Below, in pieces: positions 13,489 through 28,024 of a stretch of DNA of 64,000 nt. The number at the start of each line of letters is the position of its first letter. Within the stretch, counting starts at the first letter, position 1. The position numbers were made by a program, and so were the translations under genes. Source of the stretch: Larus michahellis (taxonomy: Eukaryota > Chordata > Aves > Charadriiformes > Laridae). Below the pieces are notes generated by a model, which did not search any database, had not been told where the DNA came from, and saw only the letters and a program-made list of their open reading frames with translations. The stretch lies in contig NC_133901.1 in the NCBI RefSeq assembly GCF_964199755.1, forward strand, positions 45,973,418-46,037,417, in the 5' to 3' direction.

Positions 13489-16400
13489 CTGGGCTTTGTT
13501 CAGTTATTTCCTGGATTAAAATAAAATTTGTATCAATCATTGCATGAAAACAACAAGATTTAGCTATTAAAACTCCTATGCAGAATTACAATTATGCAGC
13601 CACTCGATTATTACGACTATGACTTCAAAAGTAAAACCAATTTTTTTTTTTTTTCCGTATCCAAGATAGGTAGAAAAACCTCAGAAAACCAACATCAGTA
13701 TATTCCAGAAAGTTTCCAGAAAATATAACCAATGACATGGTACTGGTGAAGCAAGAGAATATTAATCTCTGTCCTCGAATAAATTGTCATTTTTATTCAC
13801 TCCAAGCAAGCATTCTCACATGTGCTTTTATATGAGGTTAAGGAAGGAATTTCAAAGAAATATCTTTAGTTTTTTTCTACTCTCATGTAATCAGGACTGA
13901 CTGAAGTTACACCTGACTGTGGAAACTGAGCTGCTGCGTTACTGCCACAGAGAGATTAGATACTACTAAAATTAAGAACGTGGAGCCACATGCCATGCTT
14001 TGCAGCATAGTTACTTCTCTCATTACAATCTTCAGCATATGCTTCTTCAGTAGTATGCAATTCGGTGTAGTTACACGGAGTATGTGTCTATGCATTTGTA
14101 TATGCATATACATCTGTATTTCAAATAAATGTGGGACTTATCCTATATACCTGCCACTGGAGTTTTTATTTTAGCCTTAGCTGCACATGACTAATAGTAT
14201 CCTGTTTTACTGGCTGGAATTTGCATATGAGAGAATAAGAGAATGGCATCCATTTACTTGCATGATTAGTGAAAGCAGTCCTGTGTAAGGATCTCTTGAT
14301 TACCATTGACTATATAAATTATTATAAAAAACATACAGTAGCTGGCACTGAACTCTACGTGGCAGTAATGTACCAGCTCAGTCTGCACAGCCAAGGCTTA
14401 AAATAGGTAGGGGATTACATGATGCAGGTGTAAATTAGGAAGGTATTAAGACTGTGTCCCATGAACTTTGAGGAAAAGAAACAAACCCTGAAACAAATGT
14501 AAAGAATTTATGATTTACCACAATTTTGGGAAAGCACGTCCCCTCTCCCCTGCATGACTAGCAAAAACTGCCCTTCATCTTTCTGAGAATGTATTCATGC
14601 ATGGTACAGTCTTAAAAATCTACTGATATTTTTGAGGTCATCCTGTCTGGCTTTGTAGGATCTTTTGGAACTGAGCTCTGCAATTTTCCACCCTAAGACA
14701 TATGATAGCTACACTAAAAATAGCCCCGTAGCAGTTCCTCTGTTGAAGATACACCTACTGGTATGTGTCATGCTGATCATAGTTTACAGTCCTCTCGGAC
14801 CCTCAAACTACTGCTGATGCCCTAGGGACTTTAACAGAACGAGTCTCAGTGCGCTCTTTAAATGATCATTAATAAGTTATGCCCATAATAATCCACATTA
14901 GAAGCGCATCTATTTTCTGCACATCAAGTATATACAACTGACTGTGTTCTCTGACCACATGAGGCCGGGGGTGTGTGTGTACGTGCAAATCAATGAGGAG
15001 AGGGTATGAAGAACATCTTTGCATTGTTTGCACAGCTGCGGTGTTATTTTTTCCCCTTGCATTACGTTTTCCAGTATTCCTGTCCCAACCAGCTAAATAC
15101 TCAACAAAATCAACAAATTGCCTCCAATAATTTATTAAGAGACAGTAGTTAGAAGAGCTAGACAAAACCCTGCTTCTATGAATAAGCACTCACACAGCGC
15201 AGAGAAATTTGAACTACTGTCGCTGCCGAGACTCTTCCCCGCAAACCACCTCACCAGTAGCTCTGCTAGGATGGACACCAGTAACTCACAGCCTAGTACC
15301 CCAGGACACAGTTCCATAGCTCGCCTACGGCAGCTAGCAGCAGTGAATGCTGTTGCAGTGGGAATGTTTCCAGACAGGCTTTGCTTTATATTTTTCTTTG
15401 TATACATCAAATAGTTGCAGTCTGTGTGTAAGAAGAATTAAAGATTATATCAAAAATAATAAAAATGCTTTAAAAAGCTTAAGTGCAGCTTGATAACTTA
15501 CCTTCATTTCTCATTAAGGAAAGCTTTGTAGTATCTAGTCTGCTATTCTGACTAAAACATCTCTCTTTTACCAAGATCAAGGGAGTACAATGAAAAAGGC
15601 CAAAATTCCAGCACTGCAATATGAGCCAGCAATTTCTATTTTGTTGACTGTTCGAGAAGATTTTTCTGCCTTTTCAGCTGATAAATCAGAATTTCTAGAG
15701 CAAGTAAACTGATTAAAACAAAAAAACAAAACAACAACAAAAAAATCAGTCTTCGTTATTCTGTCACTTTCCTGTAGCCTGAAGATATTAAGACAATATA
15801 TCTAAATTAGTCACTTGGCATCTCCAGTCTTGTTCTTCTTTCCATTTATAGTTTTTAGCAGTATAATTATTGCATAGATGAACCTTCCAAATGGGAACCT
15901 ACAGACAACACTACAGTGAGGCTTGGAAAAATATAGCCTATTTTCTTCTTTCACATGTAAGTTTGTAAGAGTTGACTTATTGGACATGCATGGAAACTGA
16001 AGCCACCTCAAAATATGAGCAAGAACCAAGCTAATCATATTGATCATAAGCTAAATTGTCATGAAACATAATATGTACCAAACGTGAAGAGAGGAACAGA
16101 GTAGGTAGGGTGAGGGGGAGGCATCTTGAAAAGTGAGAGCATGTTTGATAGCACCTTCCCATAAGGTGTAGGGTATCACTCCTCTACCCTGCAAGCCTTT
16201 CATTATTGCTTTCCAACTGTTGGCTTCAACCAGGAGTGGAGGAAGGTTACCCATCTATGTGCTAGTTTGATCAGTTTATTCTTTAAGAGTTGCCTTGATT
16301 TAACATAAACATAACAAAGTCAAAGTTAACAACTGCATGTACTAAAGTATGTCATTCGTCTTCCTATCTTTCCATGCACTTCTTGCAAGTGTGGTATGCA

Positions 16401-18180
16401 ACACATCGTATTATTACCTGACTTTAAACCAGTAACGTGGAGAAGGTCTGTCCTCAGCTTTGACATGACAGGTACAGAGAGCCAGGGAAGAGAAGAATAC
16501 AGAAGTTGTTAAAGGATTCAGATTCTAGAGACTTTAACTTCAAGTTTTACTTTTAAGATTATTTTTTTTTTGAGAAGGCAGATGATAAAAATCCCTGTCT
16601 CCCCAAACCACTTAATTACCTGTTGAAAAAAAATTAAATCATTCCTGCAAGTCCCAGAAGGTATAGAAAGCTTTGATATCCAAAAGCAGGGAATGCAGCT
16701 GGGCTGACAAAAGGACACTATTCTGGAAATCAGAATTAAAAAGAATCTGGAACCAGCATGATCCTTCCATGCGCTCCAGGCAATCCAATTTCTTGTCTGT
16801 GCACAACAATAGATGTGCTGATCTTTAGTGGGAAGGGGATTTATCTCTATATATGGTATTGGGGAGGTGAACTGGAACACCGTGTCCAGCTGACATCCAC
16901 TTTTTAATAAGACCAGCTGAAGTCTGGAGAACAGGGTAGCAGAAAATAAACGCTTAAGAAATTAAAATAAAAAAAGCTTTTGAATTAATTTTTTGCTTAG
17001 TAATAAAGGTCTCAAGCTATTTAATCTAACAAAATGAAAAGGCAATGTGATTACAGGACAAAAGAACTTCCATAGAAAGAAAGCACTGTGTAATTAGAAA
17101 AAAACAACTGAGAGAGGGTAAAGAAAAAAAGAAAAGAAAATCAAACTGATAATTAGTGGCTGAGGCTGCTTTTAAAGTGGAGGGTGATTAATCACTGGAG
17201 TTGATGCCCTACTTGTTGCAGGGGTGTTTTTCATATCACGAAGGTATTTTAGCCAAAGATATTAGAAAGGTTATACAATCCTTGGCAAAAATCAATAGCT
17301 TGTATACTAGAGTTGGTCAGAATAAACATTTCCATAGTATCTGCCATCTTCAAATTCTGTGAAGAGTTCACCTCACAGCATTTTGAGGCAAATTTTTTGA
17401 TTCACTTTTCTACACAAAATCCTGTTATCCACTAAGGTACCCAGTAACATCAAGTGTATTTTTAATAAGGTTGCTACTTCCTGGCAGTAGAAGGGACGAA
17501 ATATGAGCACGCACAACGAAACAGTTAAACCCAGTGCTAAAATGCAAGCCCAAGGGAACTGAACCATATTCCAGCCATGTCTGAGCAGTCAACTAATTAG
17601 GTAAGTCTTTTTGTAGACAACTGACAGAGTCATATAACTGGGAATTTTTTTTTTTTTCTATTCCTTCCCAAGAAAAATACTGAGTACACTGAAAGGGAAT
17701 AAACCCACACATCGATAAAACACACCAGAAAACACTCATGAGAAAACACACCATCAAATCCTTGATCAACAGCTCTTCTGTGCCTGCACAAAGCTATGTA
17801 TTACTGAGGAGGCTGGGGAGGGGAAGAAGGTATTTGAGCTTGGAAATATGCAGGATCCCATCATGAAACCTCTTTATGTGTTTAAAAGTTCTTTTCCAAG
17901 CAATTGAAGAAAGAAATGAATGGCAAGAAAGAGGTATATGGGTGAAGGCAACATCCTGAACACCTACATTTGACTACTGAAAGGCAAACAGTTGGTATTT
18001 TCTGTGTACAATACATATAATTCCCTTTTTTCTTTTGATTGTTTTTTCAGTTCTTTATTTCTGACCTTAGTTCTTTTATTTGTTTCACAACAATCACATT
18101 CCAGGTCAGATGCAAATTTATACTCCATGCTCTTAATAATTTGAAATGGGATGAAAACTAATCAGTTTAGGGCTTTTCAG

Positions 18181-18357
18181 GTTTTTTTGTTGTTGTTGTT
18201 GTTGTTCAGGGTGGATTTTTTTGGGTGGTGGTGTTTTTTGTTTGTGGGGTTTTTTTGTTTGTTTGGGGGGCTTTTTTTGGTTTTGGGGTTTTTTTTGCAA
18301 GGAGCACCTTTTACTTTTTTGTGCTCTACACACACACACCCCCCCCCCCACGCCCCA
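18181..18357. repeat. T/G-rich low-complexity tract with (GTT)n and CA/C runs
   Basis: It contains (GTT)n at the start, then alternating T7-8 and G4-6 runs, then CACACACA followed by a run of 10 C. Strand asymmetry is extreme. The G-runs are separated by 14-20 bases, so it does not meet the strict quadruplex rule. Confidence 0.85.
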
Positions 18358-21172
18358 GCTAAGTTGGCTCTTTTTTAAAAAGAAGTATTTGCAATTCACA
18401 CATCATAGCTAGAGCCCAGTGACAACTCTGATCCAAAGGAGAGTACCACAAAGCCACCCTATTTCACCCCAAACCTGTCCAGTTGGACTGTTATCAATGT
18501 ACCCAATAACACATAACAGCATTTTGCATGACTTTTAGGCACACTAGATATGAAGTTGATTTAAAAATGGAACGTTCTCAGTGGTGGGTTTTATGCTTAG
18601 TCTTCCCAAACATCTAATCTTATTTGAACCCCCTGTATCCAGCCTCAAGAGAGGGAGCAATATGAATAAATATAAATACAGGCACTTAACTTTACTCTTC
18701 ATCCTAAAGCAAAGAGAGTGAAATAGTTACAGTTCAAGGTAAGAAGAATGGTGAACCTTATATATCCTATCAAGACCAAACTACATGATATGATCATTTC
18801 TGATCTTGGGAAAGGACCTACAGGACTACAGTAATGGACACAGTAGACGGATCTACACAGGTGTCACTGGACAATCCAGCCAGGCCTTGTGCTGAGCTCG
18901 GCAAAACAGAGAATAAGGGACAGTCCCTTGATAAAAAGGCCAGACAATCTAATTAAAAAAAATGCACAAAGGAAGTGAAGAGAGAGAAGTGAAGGGATTT
19001 TTCTAAGGTCATGGAGTATTTCAGTGGCTGAATGAGTAATAGGAAGACTGCTCTTCCCAAGTTTCATCTATTGCCCTAACTACAAGATGCGCTGCTACAC
19101 ACCAGCAATTATTCTTCAAGATCAAGACTTTACTGTGTGTTGATTCACTATTTAGAAGCTGAACACAGACAAACAGTTCAGAAGTGTAGTAAGAAATCAA
19201 TGGATCACTGTTAATTTCCTTCCCAGTGCCCATTGTTCATTATGAGATGCTTCAACACAGCATTTGTGGGAGCTCTCTAGGCTACAATGCAGCCCTTCTT
19301 AATCCAAGCAGTAACATACTTTTCAAAGTTTCATTTCCAAGAAGATACTTCAGCAGCTAAAAGGCTTAAAATTTCTTAGTTTATCAAGCTCTTTGGGGGG
19401 AAAAAAGAAAAGATTGGCAGGGGCAGCAGTGAAAACAAATTCCCCAAAGAAGGGGAGAAGTTCGGGCACTGACTAGAAAATGGGAAAATGACCAAAATAT
19501 GAGTTCTGAAAACTCAGACTTCTGGAGAGTGTTCCCTACGAGATCTCACATTTCTTTACAGACAGTGACACATCTACAGTTATAACAATCTTCTGAGATA
19601 GGTAAAGATAACCATTTCCCTGCAGATTAGTTTTCCAAGGCGCAAAGAAGATAACATTCTCAAAAGCCTAACTTTTGCTGCAAAACTACCAAAGTCAGGT
19701 CAAATATTTTCTGGTGTTGATATGAAACTCATTCAAAATAACAGGCTTTACTAACACACAATGCTTTAAACATGCTGCAGAGCAGCAAAGGGATTTTTTA
19801 AATGCGGCAGTATAGGAACACTGTCAATCATTTATTGTACATAACACTGACACCAAAATTCAGTTCTCCACATCATATAACTGGTTTTTCTTATGAACAT
19901 AATTAATTGGTATTTCTACAGCAAAGTAAAAAGTAAGAAAGAACACAGCAGCAAGTCTTAATAGGTAATCACAAGAGGATTACACTGCATTAGCAAATAT
20001 TTTACAGAGTGTGTTCAACAGTTGTACAGAAATAGATGCAGTTATTTTTGGCCAGGCTATTTAAATGTAGATATTCGTTGGCTATTTACTACCATGCCGA
20101 AGGTTAGGAATTGATGTTTTAAGAAAAGCAACGGGTCAGATCTCCAAAACACAAGTGCCCATGCATACATTTGGTACAGTCATTTGGCTGTACAGATGCT
20201 GTGTACCAAACACTGTTAGAATTACATGTTTTTCTCTTCACATTGGAGTAAGACTAAGGTCTGTGGTTTACTGATTGGGAAAAAACTGCTGTGTTGCTGC
20301 CTATATGAGCTGCATTGTGGCCAGTCCTTGGCCAAAGGATAAATATATATGGTTTACTATTCTACCAATACATAGCCTCCATTGACATGTACACTCAAGA
20401 GGCCAAACTAAACTAAGCCCCTTCATCTTAACAGCTATGCAATTTAGCAGCGTTTCAAATCTATAGGTAAAGTTGGAGGCTTTTGTAGCACTGAGGAGAT
20501 TTAAGCAGTGTCTATTTTCAAGACAGTAGAGCAAGACATGCAAAAAAAGAAATAAAATTAGGTCATGCAGAGAGTCATACAAATAACGAATTCCCTTATG
20601 TATCCCTAGAGATTCCCAACTTAACAGTAAAAGCAAGGGGTTTTGGACAAATTCTGCAAGACAATCTAACTTGAGCTAAATGTCCAATATCTGACACATC
20701 ATACTAGATTTTTGGCAAGACAGTCAAAGAAGAAAGAAATTTGTCTGTGGTCAAATATTATTTTCTGTTAAAAATTAGAAGCTGGGGTTTTTTTCCTGGT
20801 CATATTTGTAAATAATTTTTCCACAGAATCTGACCTGATCAGAAGTTACTGAAAGATGAAAAAAAACACAGCCTGTAACACCATATTTTGTGTTGTGTGA
20901 AAATTGAGAAGGAATAGTCAAAAGCCTTCCAGGAAACTAACTTACCATCCATGTAGAGCAAGCAACAGAATCACTGGGTCTTAATTAACGAATGATCAAA
21001 GCAAACAACGGGGAGGCACCATTCCAATAGCCACTTCTTAAGGCTGAAAACAAAGAAATTGGCAATTGCTACTTATAATAATTGCTGCTGGATAAAGTCC
21101 GAGTGATTCTCATTTTATCCTTAAGCTAGATATAACCTGAAGTAAGAGGCAGCAAGTTCAGGTATTTCAAAA

Positions 21173-21205
21173 CATACTGCTTCAAAGCAGTATGCTTCAA
21201 AGCAG
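21173..21205. repeat. Small palindrome plus direct repeat
   Basis: CATACTGC and GCAGTATG form an 8-base stem with a 6-base loop, and TGCTTCAAAGCAG occurs twice, at 21,178-21,190 and 21,193-21,205. This looks like a local duplication; no function is suggested. Confidence 0.7.
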
Positions 21206-24200
21206 AGGAAAATACATTCTAAGTTTTTAGAGTTTGTCAGAGTATATGGCTTCAGTCAATTCCAAGATTTATAGCATTCAATACCTGAAAAATTCTAGTT
21301 AGTAGTCTATAATAAATCATTCCTTTATAATAGTCATGAACATTTTAGTGGGAAACTAGTGAAAAGTTATTAAGCACAGCATAGTCCAACATGGAGCTAA
21401 AAAGCATCAACTGCTCAAAGCAGCGTAGTTTCTTTAAAGAAAATCTGTTCCCTCCCTGCCCAGTTTGACTACTCTAATAAGTTAACAGAATAGGCAACAA
21501 TACTGTTTATGTGCTTTTTCACAGGGCATTGTGAAGAGCCGTCTCACAAATACTAACAAGGAAAATAAATAGCTGTGAGCACACACGCATGTAACCAGAG
21601 ACATACATGCATATGCCTGATATGGGAGAAATAATATAAACCCAAAATCTGTTCTTCCACAGATGAAAAAACAAATACCGAAATAAACAAACCTCTCTTT
21701 ATGAATTATATTATTAGTACATTTATGAAATATTGGAAAGCAGCACAACGAAGTCATGAAATGAAGGTGTTCCAAAGGAAAGGGTTTCCAAAGTAAAACT
21801 TGGTAATTTACTCCAATCTTAAGTTTTTGTTAAGTTTTGTCATAGTTTTTTGCAGATGCATTGATTTCTCAAAAACTATTTGCCAAGTCCTTCCTACAAA
21901 TAATTTTTACACTGGGAACAGTATATTACAAGGATTGGCTACTCATTATATACAGCTGGCTTTGTTGGCAACGTAAATCGTGGGGTGTTTTCCCGAGTAC
22001 ACAGATGTATAGGAGCTCATACAAGTATGCCGAGCATTGACAGAAAAGTGCATTTCAGTTCCGTTCTCTCCCTCCCAAGACTCCTCAGCAGAAAATACGT
22101 GCGAATGACTGACAGAAAAATACCAGGCGTCCTGCGTGGCCCGTGCAGGCAGGGAGGTTCACAGGGCAGCAGTGCCCTGTGCGATCAGTCCTCCGGCAGC
22201 CAGAGCGCCGACGCCATGGGGACAGAAGTCTCCTACCGCGACGAAGGTGCTGATGACAACATTAAATGAAAATGATCAAGTATGAAAAAAAATCAAACAA
22301 ATTCAACGCTATAGTGAAACAGCATATAAGCTCTGACTTACTAAATTTTGTGTTTCATTTTGGTCTGTACCATTTAAAAAAAAAAAAGAAAAACACAAAG
22401 CAAAACACAACAATGTCTCTAAACTTGTGAGCCAGGTTATTGGGTCACATCCAGTCTGCAACTACTGGTAGTGATATATTATGTTCTCAGAGCTACCCCT
22501 TGTCTTTCAGAGAAGGAAATTTTGAGACAAAGTGCCTGAAAGTGTTTCCCATGCTTGGATGTACAGCGTTATCAGAAGTCCAATGAGTTTACCAAAAGTG
22601 CAGAGGATAAGCAGAGATGAGATGGAGAAGAGAGCAGCCAGGTCAGCAGGGACCCCTCAGGGCTGCAGCCAGACACTGCTGCACCTTCTTCAGCCCCACA
22701 GAGATACGCTGGTTGTGGAGGCAATAAAACTCATACCTTTTGTAACTTTTACATTCACATCTTTCAAACTCCTGGTTTGAGACAAAAGCTGGCAATTTTT
22801 CTCTGCTATAAAATTATAACAAGCTTTTTGACTACACAGCACTTTTTGCCTGGGATTTCAAAGTTGCTATCGCTCTTAAAAAAAACAAATCAAAACAAAA
22901 CAAAATTGCAAATACAAATCTGGAAATGCTTATACAAAATCTGTCAGGGTAAATAAATACACAAAGCAACTCTCATCTAAAGAGAAGTAGAAGAATAAAG
23001 GGGATCAAGAGGCAAAGTACATTCTGTGTTGTCTTATATTGAAATACGCTATAAATACCTATAATGTTATTACGCAAAAAGACAGACAGAGCTTAGGGTT
23101 ATTAAAGAAGTGATTGTAAAATATAATTTCTTAATCAAAATATTAATGGGCATCAAGTGTAAAGTCAAAACCAAATAACTCTGCTTTATATGCCAGTAAG
23201 AACTGCTAAGTCTTGAACTCTTATACAGGTAGATTTGAGAAAGTAAATCTGTAGTATTTTTAACAACCAAAGCTATGCGCTGTGGCTTGCAGAGCAGACG
23301 CTGGACTCCTTCCAGGAGATGGAAGCACTCCAGGTAGAGCCAGGATGCTGGGAGCAATTATGGCAGACCAGAGCCTTCGTCTTGTTAGAAGAAAGGGTGG
23401 CTTATTAGTTCTGGGAATCTGTCACGACCAGCCAGTGGAAAAAAGGGAGCTGGAGATATTCCAGGTAAGATGTAGCAAAAATGGTTTGCAAACAAAGCAC
23501 TTGCCGCAAGCAAGGGGTTTTTGTTGGTTTTTGTTTTGTTTTAATTCTAAACAATATCCTCCAGAAATACCAATATCCCAGTTTAGCCTGTACCTACATT
23601 GCTGCAAGAGCAGAAGTTGGACAGTAACAGCAGAACATTAAGTGAAAAAAAAAAATGTTTAAAGCGCAAAGCTTGTAATAAATTACTAGGTTACGCTTGA
23701 AACTTCAGTGCCTGGGCAGACACTTAAAGGCCACAAACACACACGTGGCCAAACAAAGCCATATTCCTGCAGAGATCCAAAGCCACCCCTGAAAGTCTGG
23801 GGTTTCATTGCCTTCACTTGGTGATCAGTTTAGCTTGAAGGGATGTCAGCGTTAGATAACATTGTGCAGCGAGGTGACTACAGCAGACGTAGCTGGTGCT
23901 GGGAAGAACAGGAAAAGTGTTATTTTTGTTTTCCACAAGTAACCCACAGGCAGCGAGCGGGGAGAAGGTTTTAAGCCTATCCCAGCCTGAATGTCTAGGT
24001 GCTAAGTGGCAGCCAGGTTCTTTAAAGTCGCCGCTTTGCAGCAGGGTTGTTGTTTCTCACTCCTAACAGAAGTGCAACTTTACAACGCTGTCTGAGTGGT
24101 ATGAAAAGAAAGGAATAAGTGAAATGAAGGCTTTTACAGTTCCCCAGTAGTGTCTGTCACTCAAAACACAGCCACTCTTAATCCTAGTTCCAATAAACAG

Positions 24201-27200
24201 TGGAAGCCATTCCCCTGAAATGCGTGTTGCAAAGCAGGGTAAAGGGAAGGGTTCAGACAGCCGCCTTGCTCCCAGGCCCCAGGGGATGCCAGCAGCTTTA
24301 GCAGCCAAGGCAGCTCATTAGAAAAAGGCAGAAACTAGCTCAAAGGTAAGCAAGACGACGAAATAAAGGAGAAACACTCTTCGTGTGTCCAGATTTTAGT
24401 CAGCCCTTTAAAGACAACAAAATTCAGTGGGACAGATAAATTTCAGAAGCAGGCTAACTGACTAGGATTATTCTAATTTATTTTTGCTGAAAACAGTCTT
24501 GTTTCAGAAGAAAAGGCAGGACAGGACTTTGCATCCCAAATTCAGAACTTTTTTTCCAGGGAGGGGATGTATTTCCAGAGTACCTACTGTTAAAGCACAC
24601 ACACCAAATCCCTGCTCTGTGGGTAAGCGGTTGGAGTAAGAAATTTGAGGTCACAGCTTTGGCCGGCTCTGCCTGCCGGGGGGCCACATTTATCCACAGT
24701 CAAGTCGTTTAGTTGGTCCGAGTTTATATAGCTACAGAGTTGATTTTAATAACACCTATCAAACGGATGCATTCACTCTTATGTAATATTGATAAAGTAC
24801 TTAGTAATTTTAGAGTGCCATTCAGCTAAGGATCATTAAAGAAAACCATTATTTTCAGAGCCTGAAGAGAATGATATACGGACATTTTCTTCTTCCTGTG
24901 CCGGCTGAAACTTGGCCCACACCACTGATAAAATCCTGACATGATGACTGTTTAGTGTCCTATGACAAATAATACATAGTTTTGATTCCATTTCAAGCAA
25001 ATAAGTGATCATCAGAACTACATTGGGCCACTATTTGTGGCATTGATCCTACTGGAAGCCTCACAGAAAAGACAAATGGGCTACATAATGGAAGAAACAT
25101 AGAAGTATGAGTGAAGACAAACTATTCAGAGTATCACAGCATGAAAACATTTTGCAATTACTGACATGCCAGTATGGCAAGCATTCATATAGTATTCTGT
25201 GCCCTTCAAAAACACAGGAGGGACATCTTGCCATTTTGAAACTCTTGCTAACAGCAATGCTCAGTGGAGAGCCTTCTTTCATACCTCGAGAGGAGAAAGC
25301 ATAAAAAGCTGTGTAACTGGGGAGAAAAAAACCAAAACCAATATCAAAAACCCACAGCCACACAAGAGGGAGAAATGCCATAGTCCATCCCCAATGGACA
25401 GGAGACAGAAAAGGCACAAATTTGTCTTCAGTCCCATGACAAGGGCAGAAGAAATAGAAGTATACTTCATCTTCTCTCAAAAGCAAGGAGGAAAGCCAGA
25501 GGAACAGTCTAGTTCATGCTCTCCTCTCAGGTAGGCTCACCTAGAGAACACCTATGTCAACGTTTTGGTCCAGACCAGGAACATGCTCCTGTCGTAAACG
25601 TTCTCCCTCACCCTGTGTGTGCTCTAAACACAAATCTGTGCTAAAACCTACTCTGGCTGCTAAAGGGCATATGGTCTAGATGGCAAGACTAGATCTTGCC
25701 TAAGGAGAAAAACCCTGAAAAGAGTATGGATGCCAGGTCCGTTGATCCTCCTTTAAAAAATTCACTGCAATCAGGCCACAGTACTCACTAATGCAGATAC
25801 AACACCATATGCCATCCACCACTGGGGTTGGACTGTTACTTCCCCAAACAGACTTTCAAAACAATAAGCACCCAAACTGTTACAGGTCAAGAAAGGGAAC
25901 AAAGAGTTTACCAATAAGGAAGAATTCAGTAAGGGAAAGCCGATAATTAGAGAAGCAGGTTGAAAAGAATGAGGCCTTCTCCCCAATCTCTGGGAATTAT
26001 GACAAGCCAAAAATAAAAGTTTAAGAAACGCAGGCAGGATATATGACTCTCTCAATTTTTACTGAGTTATAACTGAATGGTTTTCAAGCTTTCAATGGAA
26101 TATGCAGGTACCACGCAGCCATAATAGTCCGATTGAAAATGCATTATAGATTCCAAGGAGACTAAGCTATATCTCTGGGTAGCTCAGTGGAATTTATTAG
26201 TCCTTGCAGACTGGCTGCTATTATGATCAAAAGCAATTATTCATGTTGAAAGTGTGACTGTCAGTTTAAAAGTGTCCAAATGTAACCCAAGCCCCCTGCT
26301 AACATCCAGTCTTCAAGCTATCCAGAAAACAGATCTTTAGGGGTTATAACATGAATTATTTATTTATTGGCCTTCTAGAGCCATTCTTTATGAAAGAATT
26401 ATAATCACATAACTACTATGGTGGAGAGAACAAGAGAATCTTTGAAGTGCAGAAACAGTACAAGATAAAAGTATTATTTTAAAACAGAGAATCGAACCAA
26501 ATCTGAACCCAGTTCAAACTGCCCAAATACAACTGAAAATGAATTATTATTTTGGAAGTACTTCTGCAAATTGTACCTCCAGCTGACACCCCAGCTACAG
26601 TTAACCACAAATCAAAGCCAAACCACAACATTTTACTGGGGGTATTAGTTGTCGCTGTCAGTTCTTCTCAGAAGATTTTTAAGAGAATCATAATCTTGGC
26701 AATAGTTGCAGCACAGTCATATTTTCAGTTCATCAAGGGGGAAAGTTTAAAAGAAGTTAAACAAATGATATTATTTCTAATATATTGTTATATTCTTTAC
26801 TAAATATACGTAAGTTTAACCCAAGTGAAACTCTTTGGTAGCACTTGATTTGCCAAGGGATGCCTGATATTTTTTTGCTGACACGCAAAAACCACAATGC
26901 AGATAACTGGGTTTTTTGCCAGCTGCATGAATCCTCTTATCTCACCTCAAGACATCTGGCAAGATAGGAAAACACATGCAGGATACTGACATCTTCATTC
27001 AAGTCACTCATGACCTAGAAAGAATCTGACTGAAAAGCATGAGCCCTTCCTGTGCTGTTCCTCAGCGTGGATGTTACCATTTGTCATCCCCTATTGATAT
27101 AAACATAGTCAAAAGATACATGTGCTTACATCGCGTGCAAAATGACTATAGCATGTATAACATCATACCAGCGACGAAGCAGAACATGAACTTCTTCCTG

Positions 27201-27958
27201 CAGAACCTACAATTGCTCTGGACACCTCTGGTTCTCACTAACAAGGGACAACACCCTGCACCCCTACTTTTAGGCCAGAAAAAACAGAATTTGCATCAGT
27301 TTCTTCAGAAGTAATCTGTGCTTGACAGTGCCCTAATTCTTTAAACAGTAGATAACAACACGTCTACCATTTTAAACTTTTTTTTTAAAGAAAATTAAAT
27401 TTCCTTTTCTCTTAACCCCAGAAAGGGGAGATGAACATATTTAGCAGCAGCTGAACTCACCATCATGTCCGTCATTCAAAATACATTAGCAACTAAGTAA
27501 AAACAAGATATAGAGAGAAGTTTCAATAATTTCATATGTACTAGAAAGCAGTAGTAAACAAATTGCATAGTCCACACATGTAAAATAAATAAATACTAAC
27601 TCAAACATCAACTTTTTTGCTTTTTTGAAAATCTAGCTGGTTTTTGTGGACCCAGAGACTCAACATATTTTATTTTAGTTTAGGTTTGCCTGTGCAAATT
27701 TTGTCAATGAAGACAAGAGTGTTTTGTATGAGAATTTTCACCAATTCAAAAAGAGTTTAATAAAAATAGTTCAGTTTGCTCAAGTACTGCTATATTTCTC
27801 CCCAGAACTGGGTAAAATTCTTGCTGAATAAAGTTTCGCTGTAGCATTCATTTAATAAAATCTTTGCTCAGGGGTGGGAAAAATATTTCTGGTGAATGCA
27901 ATACGTAACTGTGCCATTAGTGAAGCTGGAATTTGGCAATGGCAGGAACATGCAGTAC

Positions 27959-28024
27959 CTTTGACATCACTGATATGGCATTTGTGCTGGTGAGCTGAAG
28001 CCGCTTTCCTGAAAGTTGTTCCAC
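27959..28024 (-). other. Exon-like segment, 22 codons, minus strand
   Basis: A good acceptor (pyrimidine tract, then ATGCCTGCAG) and donor GTACTG flank 66 bases that are open in phase 0 at both ends (VEQLSGKRLQLT at the start). It fits in phase between the neighbouring minus-strand segments. No homology is recognised. Confidence 0.25.

Larger units (their letters stand above)
13489..27958. other. Long AT-rich stretch without a recognised gene
   Basis: Contents are T14 (13,641-13,654), T13 (17,645-17,657), the T/G tract at 18.2 kb, the small palindrome at 21.2 kb and a CpG-richer patch at about 22,110-22,260. A plus-strand segment near 23,312 has a good acceptor (GTGGCTTGCAG) and an open tail to a stop. 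None of these can be assigned. Confidence 0.5.

Noticed and set aside
26177-26190. tRNA A-box-like sequence (GGGTAGCTCAGTGG)
   Set aside because: No B box (GGTTCRANNCC) follows at tRNA spacing, and no acceptor stem can be formed.
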